NCBI RefSeq assembly: GCF_900095795.1
Contig: NZ_LT608328.1
Coordinates: 186,001-250,000 of the forward strand
Source of the DNA: Petrimonas mucosa
GTDB taxonomy: Bacteria; Bacteroidota; Bacteroidia; Bacteroidales; Dysgonomonadaceae
Direction: 5' to 3'
DNA length: 64,000 nucleotides
In this document: piece after piece, positions 44,773 through 53,040 of the stretch
Numbering within the stretch: position 1 is the first letter of the stretch
Layout of the letters: the number at the start of each line of letters is the position of its first letter
Notes under the pieces: generated by a model
Told to the model about the DNA's origin: nothing
Database searches by the model: none
What the model saw: the letters and a program-made list of their open reading frames with translations, nothing else
Position numbers and translations under genes: made by a program

Positions 44773-45117
44773 ATGGATGAAAAGACGATTACCTTCAATG
44801 ACATCCCTGAGGCAATGAACTACCTCATCACAAAGATGAACGACCTGGAGGAGATGATCAGAACTTCTGCCTTCCAACAACCTGATCAGAATGACTGGTT
44901 CAACCTTGAGGAGCTCTGCGATTACCTCCCCGACCGGCCGGCAAAACAAACAGTCTATAGCTGGGTCAACCAAAAGAAGATCCCCTACCATAAGAAGGGG
45001 AAGAAACTCCAGTTCCTGAAATGTGAGATCGATGAGTGGCTGCATACTGATGAACTGCAGCAGGAAATTATCGCGAATCCCGTTTTACAAACCAACAAAA
45101 AAAGAAGAAGATCATGA
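44773..45117 (+). CDS. HTH_17/excisionase-like DNA-binding protein
   Basis: 114 residues from ATG at 44773 (the frame reaches 44713 but the leader there is unlike coding sequence). A short N-terminal helix (AMNYLITKMNDLEEMI) is followed by a MerR/excisionase-type winged helix: WFNLEELCDYLPDRPAKQTVYSWV and IPYHKKGKKLQFLKCEIDEWL, then a basic tail KKRRRS. Such proteins act as excisionases or small regulators of islands in Bacteroidota. Overlaps the next gene by ATGA. Confidence 0.78.
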   Translation: MDEKTITFNDIPEAMNYLITKMNDLEEMIRTSAFQQPDQNDWFNLEELCDYLPDRPAKQTVYSWVNQKKIPYHKKGKKLQFLKCEIDEWLHTDELQQEIIANPVLQTNKKRRRS

Positions 45118-45371
45118 AAAAAGAAAAACATTACGCCATTCTTTATGAGTGGGCCGACTGGGTGGATTCTCAGGATGTGATGCAGAAATTCCACATCTCT
45201 GTCCGTACGTTGCAGAGCTGGCGGACCAATAAGGTTTTGCCCTACTCTTGCATCCGCGGAAAGATCTACTATCGGAAGTCTGACATTCTTCTCATCCTCC
45301 AGAAAAATTACAATGGCACAAGGAAGTCATTGTTACCGGAGTTCAATGATTGCAATGTAGAATTTCGATGA
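45114..45371 (+). CDS. Second small HTH_17-type protein
   Basis: 85 residues. WVDSQDVMQKFHISVRTLQSWRTN is a winged-helix recognition unit, followed by LPYSCIRGKIYYRKSDILLIL, the wing and final helix of the helix_turn_helix_17 family. Its ATG lies in an ATGA overlap with the stop of the preceding HTH gene, so the pair is co-translated. Tandem genes of this type stand before the replication ATPase in many Bacteroidota islands (family knowledge). Confidence 0.75.
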   Translation: MKKEKHYAILYEWADWVDSQDVMQKFHISVRTLQSWRTNKVLPYSCIRGKIYYRKSDILLILQKNYNGTRKSLLPEFNDCNVEFR

Positions 45372-45386
45372 TTCAACATCTTTAGC

Positions 45387-46604
45387 ATGAAAGCGAACGC
45401 TCTTTCTGCCGATGAAATGAAAAGTCAGTCGGTAGATATCCTGGATGTCGATATCGAACAATTCAGGATCAACAACTTTGTGAAGCTGTTGGGGGATGAT
45501 CTGAACGACAACCTCCAACAGCTTAAAGCTTCCAAACCTGCCGATCTGCTTGAGGTGAAAACCGCAAACAAGTGGATCGAACAGGCTTCCCGGCGACCTA
45601 TTCCCCGAATGCTCTTTAGTGAGTTCTGGTTCGAACAGGAGCTCTGCATCCTCTTTGCCGATACCAACGTGGGGAAGACGATCCTGGCGGTACAAATCGC
45701 CGACAGCATATCCCGGGGACAATCCATTCCGGGATTTAAGCTGGAAACAAAAGCGCAGAAAGTTATTTATTGCGACTTTGAACTCAACGACAAACAATTC
45801 CAGAGCCGGTACTCCCGCAACTACGAAGATCCTTATCTGTTCAGCGACAACTTTCTCAGGGTGGAGATTAATCCGGACGCTGATTTTCCCGAGGATGCCT
45901 CTTTTGAGTTTGCCCTCAGCAACGCGATCGAGAGGGTGATTACCGACACCGGTGCCAAGATCGTGATCATCGACAACATCACCTACCTCCGCCACGAGAA
46001 CGAGCGGGCAAAGGATGCGCTGCCGCTGATGAAGCACCTGAAACGTCTCAAAAACAAGTACAACCTATCCCTGCTGGTCTTGGCGCACACGCCCAAGCGT
46101 GATCTTACAAAGCCGCTCACGCGGAACGACCTTCAGGGGAGTAAGGTGCTGATGAACTTCTGCGACAGCAGCTTCGCGATAGGAGAGAGCTCTTCCGATA
46201 GTTCTTTCCGTTACATCAAGATGATCAAGGTCCGCTCAACCGAACACATTTATGACAGCTACAACATCATGGTCTGCCAAATTACAAAGCCGGACAATTT
46301 CCTTCACTTCAACTTCTTGCATCTCGACAGTGAGTATAAGCATCTCAAAATGGTGACGGAACGCGACAGGGAGATCCTGGAGGAGGAGGTTCGCGGATGC
46401 ATTTTGGAAGAACCCTCTATTTCCGCTTACGCAATCGCCAAGCGTCTCTGCCCTGAGGAGAAAAAATTCAGCAGCTTCAAGATCAAAATCCTGCGCATCT
46501 ATAAGAAGATCATCCAGGACGTCAATCTCTGCGATGAAGTAGATTCCAATCAACAGGATCCTTTCAATCCCGAAGATTTTGATCGGTTAAATGGAGATGA
46601 ATAA
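45387..46604 (+). CDS. RepA-like AAA_25 ATPase
   Basis: 405 residues. RecA-like fold: Walker A-type ELCILFADTNVGKTILAVQ (near residue 90), VIYCDFELNDKQFQSRY, Walker B AKIVIIDNITYLRHENERA, LLVLAHTPKRD and LQGSKVLMNFCDSSFAI. Hexameric helicases of this class (RepA/AAA_25) open DNA at origins of plasmids and islands. A C-terminal winged-helix-like region (EEEVRGCILEEPSISAYAIAKRL) may bind DNA. It stands 15 bp after the HTH genes and before a primase-like gene, with a GGTAAC repeat array between. Confidence 0.85.
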   Translation: MKANALSADEMKSQSVDILDVDIEQFRINNFVKLLGDDLNDNLQQLKASKPADLLEVKTANKWIEQASRRPIPRMLFSEFWFEQELCILFADTNVGKTILAVQIADSISRGQSIPGFKLETKAQKVIYCDFELNDKQFQSRYSRNYEDPYLFSDNFLRVEINPDADFPEDASFEFALSNAIERVITDTGAKIVIIDNITYLRHENERAKDALPLMKHLKRLKNKYNLSLLVLAHTPKRDLTKPLTRNDLQGSKVLMNFCDSSFAIGESSSDSSFRYIKMIKVRSTEHIYDSYNIMVCQITKPDNFLHFNFLHLDSEYKHLKMVTERDREILEEEVRGCILEEPSISAYAIAKRLCPEEKKFSSFKIKILRIYKKIIQDVNLCDEVDSNQQDPFNPEDFDRLNGDE

Positions 46605-46677
46605 TTCCCTTCGTGTACCAATCCGTAAAAGTTTCCACTAGCATGACCCTGTCAATCCTAAACTCAAGATTCTGATT

Positions 46678-46813
46678 GGTAACATTGTTGGTAACACTGG
46701 TAACACTGGTAACACTGGTAACCCTCCTATATATATGTTTCTTTGTTACCAATCTATATAACTATAAGAATATCAGAGTTTAGACTCTATTTTATTGGTA
46801 ACACCCTGTTACC
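46678..46813. repeat. GGTAAC iteron array, candidate origin
   Basis: GGTAAC occurs at 46678, 46690, 46699, 46708 and 46717; the last four are exactly 9 bp apart (GGTAACACT units). GTTACC lies at 46745 and 46808, and another GGTAAC at 46797. The array stands between the ATPase and primase-like genes and next to an AT-rich run (TATATATATG). Confidence 0.65.
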
Positions 46814-46833
46814 TTTCACTCTTGAAATCCTTT

Positions 46834-47946
46834 ATGATGTACAAGCCCCCCTATCTCCAGAAGTATGCCGGCAAGTCTACCCGCTTCACCTGCCCGGGCT
46901 GCAAGACTCCCCACAGCTTCACTCGATACCTCGATGGGAAGACCCATCAACCCATCCACCCCACCGTCGGCCGCTGCAACCGCGAAATCAAGTGTGGCTA
47001 TCACTACACCCCCCGGCAATACTTCACAGATATCAAACGCCAGGAAACCCATGCCCCAACCACAAATCAATTCGACCCCTGGTACCCGGATCTCCATTCT
47101 CCCTCAACTCAACATGCCACTTCTGAATCCATGATATCACCTTCAAATTTTCCTCAACACGGTAAACCTTTGGCCAGGGGTTCCAATCACCTTACTCCAC
47201 AATTCATAAGCCAACCAACCGCTCCTCAACCTTTACACCATTACCCGGATCCCGGTGCACTCTTTCTTGCACCTCAACCCTCCCAACCCAAAACTCCTGA
47301 TTATATTCCTCGCAAATACCTGAAACGCTCCCTCTCCTACAACTCTAACTTTGTCCGGTTCCTCCGCAAATATTTTTCCGATCTTCAGATTGCCGAGGCA
47401 GCCAACAACTACCTGCTGGGTGCCACGACAAATAAGGAAGTGATATTCTGGCAGGTCGATATCCATGGGAAAGTCCGTACCGGTAAGATCATGAAGTACA
47501 ACCCGCAGTCCGGCCGACGAGTAAAAAATGGATATGGTGGCATCAACTGGGTCCACCACAAGCTGAAGAAATCCAACCCCTCATTCTCCGACTTTAACCT
47601 CTCTCAGTGCTACTTTGGCGAACACCTCCTCCGTCTCTATCCCAAGAAACCGGTAGCAATCGTTGAGGCAGAGAAAACCGCGGTGATCGCAAGCATGATC
47701 TACCACGATTATAATTGGCTTGCAGCCGGAAACCTCAACGGCCTCAACGTCGAAAAATCAATAGTCCTCCGCAACAAAACCGTCATCCTCTATCCCGATG
47801 CCGGCTGCTACGACCGATGGCTCCGGAAAGCAGAACAGATCAACCGCGAGCTCCCCCTCCACCTCACTGTCTCTGCCTTCCTGGAGCATTTCGCAACCCC
47901 CAAGCAAACCCACCACGGCTACGACCTTGCCGACTACATCATTTAA
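46834..47946 (+). CDS. Primase-like protein with zinc finger and Toprim-like domain
   Basis: 370 residues from ATG at 46834 (ATG 46837 also possible). Cys-type zinc ribbon near the start: FTCPGCKTPHSF ... RCNREIKCGYHY, as in DUF6371/CHC2-like proteins. Residues 75-160 are a Pro/Gln-rich linker. The C-terminal part contains IFWQVDIHGKVRTGKIM and a Toprim-like strand KPVAIVEAEKTAVIASMIYHD followed by VILYPDAGCYDRW, with acidic residues at the expected places. It probably primes replication of the element or binds its DNA. The gene is unusually C-rich on the coding strand. Palindrome P2 starts 15 bp after its stop. Confidence 0.78.
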   Translation: MMYKPPYLQKYAGKSTRFTCPGCKTPHSFTRYLDGKTHQPIHPTVGRCNREIKCGYHYTPRQYFTDIKRQETHAPTTNQFDPWYPDLHSPSTQHATSESMISPSNFPQHGKPLARGSNHLTPQFISQPTAPQPLHHYPDPGALFLAPQPSQPKTPDYIPRKYLKRSLSYNSNFVRFLRKYFSDLQIAEAANNYLLGATTNKEVIFWQVDIHGKVRTGKIMKYNPQSGRRVKNGYGGINWVHHKLKKSNPSFSDFNLSQCYFGEHLLRLYPKKPVAIVEAEKTAVIASMIYHDYNWLAAGNLNGLNVEKSIVLRNKTVILYPDAGCYDRWLRKAEQINRELPLHLTVSAFLEHFATPKQTHHGYDLADYII

Positions 47947-47960
47947 AAAATAAACGGTAA

Positions 47961-48132
47961 ATTGTATGGTGCGTAGGGCATCAGAAAGCACTTTCCTGTC
48001 AAACCGCTAAGTAGCCGAAGCGCAGGTTTGACAGCTACAATTTGACTAACCGTCGAAGCTGCGCTTCGGCGGAGTTGAAGAAAGCGCAAAAGATTCAAAT
48101 ATAGCATATCCGCCCTATGCACTATACAAAAT
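47961..48132. repeat. Long nested palindrome P2 (attC-like)
   Basis: Outer arms TTGTATGGTGCGTAGGGC (47962-47979) pair with 48112-48129 at 16 of 18 positions. Inside lie a perfect 10-bp pair (CTGTCAAACC 47996-48005 with 48025-48034) and a perfect 12-bp pair (GCCGAAGCGCAG 48014-48025 with 48059-48070). It ends at TGTTAGCGTT (48132-48141), a box repeated in inverse orientation beyond the next gene. Shape and size recall integron attC sites. Confidence 0.7.
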
Positions 48133-48167
48133 GTTAGCGTTTCGTACTTTTATTTTTCAGTCATAGT

Positions 48168-48725
48168 TTACCATTTCTTTGCATTGAATCCAAGGTTCAA
48201 TTGTAACATAATTGGGAAAAATCCACTGTTACCTTTTGTGTCGAAATAATAAACAGGTCCCATATCAAAAAGTAGGTGCATCTTTCCATAAGCTCTTTGT
48301 ATTCCCCAAGTTGGTCCAAAGTCGAAACTTATATCGTCAATTCGGTAAATATTTTTTGATTCAATTTCTTTGAAGTTGGTTAAGAGTCTTAATCCCCAAT
48401 AATTTCCTGAATTATAATTTAAATTTTTCCCTTTTGATTGTCTTTTAGTCCGATTGTAAATCTTTTTGTATGACAAGTCCAAAAACGGCGAAATATAATA
48501 TGTTACTCCACTTACCAAATAATCATACTCAAGGTGCATATAACTACCATGAATTCCAATTCCTGGATTTATTGCAATAGTCGATTTATTTGAAATCGGC
48601 ATCTCAAATTCTAGTCCAGGGTTTAAGGCATTTATTCTAAATACTTTACTCAAATCGTTGGTTACTTCCTGTCCAAAGCTTGTCAAACTAATCGTTAAAG
48701 TGATTAGTAAAAATAGTTTTCTCAT
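48168..48725 (-). CDS. Small secreted/outer-membrane protein, paralogue of 3379-3948
   Basis: 185 residues with signal peptide (KLFLLITLTISLTSFGQ). Mature beta strands FEMPISNKSTIAINPGIGI, NYNSGNYWGLRLLTNF and FDFGPTWGIQRAYGK align with PIAKKITIEPSIGLG, FNSGNFIGLKVKY and the NWGGQRNIG region of the protein at 3379. So this is a divergent paralogue 44 kb away. The gene is bracketed by inverted TGTTAGCGTT boxes (48132 and 48799) and by palindrome P2 at its 3' side, like a mobile cassette. Function unknown; AT-rich unlike the gene to its left. Confidence 0.7.
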   Translation of the reverse strand: MRKLFLLITLTISLTSFGQEVTNDLSKVFRINALNPGLEFEMPISNKSTIAINPGIGIHGSYMHLEYDYLVSGVTYYISPFLDLSYKKIYNRTKRQSKGKNLNYNSGNYWGLRLLTNFKEIESKNIYRIDDISFDFGPTWGIQRAYGKMHLLFDMGPVYYFDTKGNSGFFPIMLQLNLGFNAKKW

Positions 48726-48795
48726 TTCTTGCTTTTGTTTAAATATAAATGTTAAAAATTAAAGTTTTATTTGTCTAATTGCTCGGTCTTTTGGT

Positions 48796-48822
48796 ATGAA
48801 CGCTAACATCTGTGTATACGCC
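48796..48822 (-). repeat. TGTTAGCGTTCAT box before the envelope gene
   Basis: On the minus strand reads GTATACACAGATGTTAGCGTTCAT. The 13-mer TGTTAGCGTTCAT recurs at 52681-52693, and a 20-bp version faces it at the P2 side of the gene. Candidate recombination half-site. Confidence 0.5.
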
Positions 48823-49135
48823 ATACTATTGCATATACATTTCATATATGCTACCTTTTTGTTTTTATAATATTCATATTATAAATACTTTATGGAGACT
48901 GTCTGTTTTTGTGTAATTGCACATACAGAAATTTTCCCTGAGCTGATTCTTCATAGGTTATGCCTTCTCTTCAATATTAACCTAGGTGAGAATGACCACT
49001 ACTCGTTTAGTTCTCAACGGGATTTCAATGATATGAGTTAACTTTCCACCATTTCTAACTATTGGCAATTGATTCGAGCAACGAATTTACGAAAACATTT
49101 CTGCTTTACCTATCAATTCTTTGATCCAATTTGTG

Positions 49136-49348
49136 CTATTTCTCTCGATTTTCCTTTGAAGTTTCTTTCATCGCCTGGAAGAACAAGTCTGTCCTCCTAT
49201 CATGACTAATCGTTCCTTCTTCCAGATCCATCAACTCGATGGCTCTCTGATACGCTTCATCGCTTACTCCTACGTGAAATCGCAATTGATCTTCTCCCTC
49301 ACCACTTTCCAGTACGACATGGTGTGAATTTTTCTCTTCTTGCATCAA
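49136..49348 (-). CDS. Small charged hypothetical protein
   Basis: 70 residues, very hydrophilic: MMQEEKNSHHVVLESGEGE, then LRFHVGVSDEAYQRAIELM, LEEGTISHDRRTDLFFQAM and a basic tail. Helix-forming and coding-like in codon use, but without a recognised family. ATG at 49345 is an alternative start. It stands alone; 49349-49644 holds nothing else recognised apart from AT-rich sequence. Confidence 0.45.
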   Translation of the reverse strand: MMQEEKNSHHVVLESGEGEDQLRFHVGVSDEAYQRAIELMDLEEGTISHDRRTDLFFQAMKETSKENREK

Positions 49349-50000
49349 TTCTGATTTATTTCCAGGTTATGATTCTCAATAAACAAATATAGACAAAGAA
49401 CAATTAAAAATTTGACAACCTTTGTCATTAGGAAAATAAACCTCTGATAAAACCATCAGTTCTTTTCATTTCTCATTCACGCAAATCAGTTTTTTCAATA
49501 TAATCCTTCTCATCCTCAATATTTTCTTTTATTTTTGCATTGTTACATCATTGTATTATTGATCTCTTGTCTTTGGCTCCTTTGCCAATTTTGAATTCAA
49601 TGCTTTTGAAGGATAATTGCGAATGCTGAAAATGTCCTTTTGCTATGGATTATGTTTGCCTGGATACCTCCATTGAACAACTATCTGAGATTGAGGGTTT
49701 GAGTAATAGGACATTTAATATTTGCAAATACAACAACCTCAACAATCTCTTCCAAATACTGGATTACTATAATTCACATGGCCACTTTCATGACATTAGA
49801 AATTGTGGTTTACAGACCAATAATGAACTAGTGCAAATTTCAAAAAAGTATAGATCTCTCCACCATTCAAATAATGTAGTACACATTGAACTACCAGACT
49901 TGGAACCCGATTCACCTCTTGTAGAACTGCCTATTCCTGAAAAATATACTCATTTGCAAAAGATGATCTTTTCTAACTTCATCAACATTAAAATTAGTTT

Positions 50001-51270
50001 GGTTCTATATGAAATACTGTGGGTAGTCAAATTTGAGTTTGCCACAGGTAAAGTAAATCATGTTAATAAAATTCCGGGAGTTTCTATAACCCCTTGCTCT
50101 TTTTTTAGCCAATTGAATTTTTGAGTTTATTCCTTCGAGTATGCCATTTGAGATTTTACTCTTTATATATCTCACAATGCCTCTCCAGTGGGCTTTAATG
50201 GTATTTACCAATCGGATAAAAGGTTGTATTTTAGATTCCATGGCAAAGTCACACCAAAAGGCCAAATAGCTTTCTGCTTCTTCCGTGTCCTTTATCTGCC
50301 AAAAGTCCTCAAACATTTCTTTAAGCCAATATCCCTGCCCTAGCTTTGGATACATCTCGAGTAGTATATCCTTCTCTGTTTGTAGTTTGTCGCTCAATTT
50401 CTTTTTCAGAAAAGTATACTTATGTCCTTTCAGCAGCTCATTTCCTGTTCGTTCTAATTTACGGAGTTCATCCATCGCCTTATTGACCTCTTTTACCACG
50501 TGAAACTTATCAAATGTTATTTGACTCTCTGGAAGATACGCTGTGCAACCCGCGATAAAAGAGGGTGACATATCTATACAAACATCTTCGATTTGAGTGG
50601 TATCTACATGTTTGCTTTCTAAATACTTTACGCTCTCTTCGATACAATCAGAACCTTTGCCCTGACAGGCGTAAAGTACACGCCGTTCGTTCAAATCGAC
50701 CAAATGTGTGATGTAGTTATGCCCCTTCTTCTGTGAAGTTTCATCAAAACCGATTTGAGTTAAGTTTTCAGGGATATCTTTTTTATGTGCACGTTCTACC
50801 CAATAATTGAAAATTCCCCAGATACGTTGTGCGTAAACCTTTAACGTGGAAGCAACGCTGCTTACAGGCATTTCTTTCTCTATCAGCAACATAGAGAACG
50901 CTTCAAACAATAAAGTGAAACCACTTCCTTTTCGTGCCCAAGGTACACTTTGAACCTCCGTCTTGCCGTCAGATTGTTTTACCCGGGGTATGCGCGCATG
51001 CAAATAGCAGCGATACTGGAAAAAATTCAGATGTTGCCATGTATGATCGCTACTGTCATAAGCTGTATAATAAGCTCCGTCGGGCATTAAAAACTTTGAG
51101 CCTCGCTCAAAGTCTATGTGGATATCCAACTGTGATATGCTTGGATCAATATCTATTTTGGTAATGATCCACGGTTTTTCCAAACCTAATGCTAAAGTGA
51201 AAAGTGCTATTGAATTCATTCCACAAAGTTAATTCAATTTTAATTTACCCATACAATATCATATAGAACC
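50001..51270 (-). mobile_element. ISL3-family element with 8-bp target duplication
   Basis: 1270 bp. Left end GGTTCTATATGAAATACTGT, right end the complement of GGTTCTATATGATATTGTAT. ATTAGTTT flanks it on both sides (49993-50000 and 51271-51278); 8 bp is the normal ISL3 duplication. One transposase gene, intact. Confidence 0.93.
50005..51219 (-). CDS. ISL3-family transposase
   Basis: 404 residues, DDE_Tnp_ISL3 type. Catalytic segments: LTQIGFDETSQKKGHNYIT (Asp-Glu), EDVCIDMSPSFIAGC and ITFDKFHVVKEVNKAMD (Asp), and the late Glu in SNGILEGINSKIQLAKKRARGYRN region. The stop codon lies inside the left inverted repeat, which is usual for compact ISs. The frame is intact, so the element may still move. 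Confidence 0.92.
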   Translation of the reverse strand: MNSIALFTLALGLEKPWIITKIDIDPSISQLDIHIDFERGSKFLMPDGAYYTAYDSSDHTWQHLNFFQYRCYLHARIPRVKQSDGKTEVQSVPWARKGSGFTLLFEAFSMLLIEKEMPVSSVASTLKVYAQRIWGIFNYWVERAHKKDIPENLTQIGFDETSQKKGHNYITHLVDLNERRVLYACQGKGSDCIEESVKYLESKHVDTTQIEDVCIDMSPSFIAGCTAYLPESQITFDKFHVVKEVNKAMDELRKLERTGNELLKGHKYTFLKKKLSDKLQTEKDILLEMYPKLGQGYWLKEMFEDFWQIKDTEEAESYLAFWCDFAMESKIQPFIRLVNTIKAHWRGIVRYIKSKISNGILEGINSKIQLAKKRARGYRNSRNFINMIYFTCGKLKFDYPQYFI

Positions 51271-51863
51271 ATTAGTTTACTCTCTGTACATCTAAAAAAT
51301 GTACTTAGAAAGTATCTTTGCGATGATTATTCTTTCGATACATTTGAAAATTTGATTCTCTTAAATCCAGAAGATAAATTGAGAAATATCAATGGAATAG
51401 GAGATAAGTCATTTGTTGAATTGAAAAAACTCATCAACAGTGTAAATGAATACATCGATACGATCACACACAGATAATCTTACAAATTCTTTTTTCTTCA
51501 TGGCTGATATAGTTGCAAAGTTAAAGCACCTGGCACATGATATTTATGACCCCCCCCGGCAAAAACAGCTAATCCTATAAAGACCGTTCTATATATTCCA
51601 AGACTACTACAAGTTCCAATATCCTAACACCAATGTTCCCTGGCTGTTTTTGCCTTACCGGTAGTGAAATCCATGTACCAACTTATGTTCCTTGCAACAT
51701 CCCCCTTCACACCGCATCTCAACGGTTTCCCAATCATCAACCGGTCTCCCCGTTTCCCATCCGAAGCCGATTTTTCTCCGCCCCATCTCTCTCACCGCCC
51801 CACAAAGTCCAACCTGAACAGGAAATAAGGTGTTCGTCAATCGCTCACTTAGTTCACAAAACA

Positions 51864-51972
51864 TGTGTGCAAGGGCAAGCAAGTGGCTTGAAAAAAATCT
51901 CCACCTTTTGGAGATCCGCCTGCGGCTCCTCTCTTTCAAAAGGTAGTATTTTTTTCGCCACCCTTGCACACA
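51864..51972. repeat. Long nested palindrome P3
   Basis: TGTGTGCAAGGG (51864-51875) pairs perfectly with 51961-51972; GTGGC with GCCAC (51883, 51957); AAAAAAAT (51891) with ATTTTTTT (51948); ACCTTTTG (51903-51910) with CAAAAGGT (51937-51944). Core AAATCTCCA at 51895 and GTATTT at 51946, as in P1 and P4. Confidence 0.75.
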
Positions 51973-52368
51973 CCGCATCCACACTTAGCTCTTGCGCTCC
52001 AATTCACTTCGCTACCGTTCCCCTCAACTACAATGTAATTGGCATCTACAACCCAACAGCGTTCCCAATCACGGCCAGTCTAAGATCGCTTCGTTTGGTG
52101 CTCATCGCTGCGTGGCTGCTTGTTTTGTTGCACAACGCTCGCTCAATCCTCACGCGTGGCTACTCTTGCCCCCTCAAACCCCAATAAGGTATTCGCTTCG
52201 CTCATGTATTTGTTAAAGGGGGCAACCGCCACTCAGTGTTTCTGCTCGCCTGCGGGTCGCTCGTGCTGATCGGGGTGTCACACTTTTTGTAAATATATCG
52301 TCCCGCCACATCACCGCTGTCCCTTTCTAATCCCGTCGCTTTGCCATGTTCATTCCACTCGCTCCCTC

Positions 52369-52402
52369 ACCGCCCGACCCTCATGCTTCGGGTCGGACCG
52401 GT
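52369..52402. repeat. TCATGCTTC hairpin H1
   Basis: CCGACCC (52374-52380), loop TCATGCTTC, GGGTCGG (52390-52396). A lower stem ACCG/CGGT is separated by a small internal loop. Confidence 0.65.
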
Positions 52403-52496
52403 TCCTCCTCTCGTTCCATTCACATCGCTTCGCTCACCCCAATGGTGCACCTCCCGCTTTTCTGCCATGCTCGCTTCGGCTCTCTCTCTCTCTGTC

Positions 52497-52530
52497 GGCA
52501 GCCGACCCTCATGCTTCGGGTCGGACTGCC
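52497..52530. repeat. TCATGCTTC hairpin H2
   Basis: GGCAG-CCGACCC, loop TCATGCTTC, GGGTCGG, single bulged A at 52525, CTGCC. Twelve base pairs in all. Confidence 0.7.
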
Positions 52531-52612
52531 TCCGGTTTTCGCTACGCTCTCACCGCAACGCTCCCCGCGATTACAACCGCCGCTATTGCCGTGTCTGTTC
52601 CGTTCACTCCAC

Positions 52613-52648
52613 CGCTTGCCGACCTTCATGCTTCAGGTCGGACAAGCG
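52613..52648. repeat. TCATGCTTC hairpin H3, with compensated stem
   Basis: CGCTTG-CCGACCT, loop TCATGCTTC, AGGTCGG, bulged A at 52642, CAAGCG. Relative to H2 the closing pair has changed from C-G to T-A and the lower stem is entirely different yet paired; loop and bulge are the same. Confidence 0.7.
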
Positions 52649-53023
52649 CCTGCGTTCTCTGCACAAACACCGCATCGCTCTGTTAGCGTTCATTCCGCAA
52701 ATCAGGTGTATGTCTCACTCATGCTTCGTTTCAACAATCACCTGGTTTGCTCCATTCACTCCCGATACCCTTTCTGTGTTCATTCCTCGCTCTCTCAGTC
52801 GTTATGCTCGCTCATGCTTCGCTCATCAACTCCTTCGTTCGCTCAATTCGCACAGCTCAGCTGTTCAATGGCAAATGCTTCGTTCCGTTCGTCAGGTAAA
52901 ATTTGAGGTTGCCAAATCATGATACCTCTGCCGCTTACCTTCCTCACCCACTTCGCAATTGCCAGGACCGGATTCCGTAGCACAAAAAATCCGCCACCCC
53001 TGCTGGGGCAGTAGGCGTCAGGC

Positions 53024-53040
53024 GCCCTCATGCTTCGGGC
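53024..53040. repeat. TCATGCTTC hairpin H4 (short stem)
   Basis: GCCC, loop TCATGCTTC, GGGC. Same loop as H1-H3, with a shorter stem. Confidence 0.5.

Larger units (their letters stand above)
49645..51477 (+). pseudogene. RNA polymerase alpha-CTD-like HhH protein, split by ISL3 element
   Basis: The first half (49645-50000) encodes IEQLSEIEGLSNRTFNICK and LQTNNELVQISKKY, a helix-hairpin-helix unit like the RNA polymerase alpha C-terminal domain. The frame is cut by the IS at 50001-51270. After removing the IS and one copy of the 8-bp duplication ATTAGTTT, the frame continues: SLLSVHLKNVLRKYLCDDYS, NINGIGDKSFVELKKLINS, ending at TAA 51477, a second helix-hairpin-helix unit. The restored protein has 187 residues or so. 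Role unknown: small alpha-CTD-like proteins could act in transcription or DNA binding. In its present state only a truncated protein of 159 residues with an IS-encoded tail is made. Confidence 0.8.

Noticed and set aside
46690-46725. GGTAACACT repeats considered as a CRISPR or simple satellite
   Set aside because: Units are only 9 bp without spacers, so not CRISPR; the iteron explanation fits the neighbouring replication genes better. No CRISPR array was seen in the window.
52341-52922. Two overlapping plus-strand frames of about 190 codons
   Set aside because: They read through the TCATGCTTC hairpins in two phases and give Ser/Arg/Leu/Pro-rich sequence without a protein pattern; the open frames come from the repeats.
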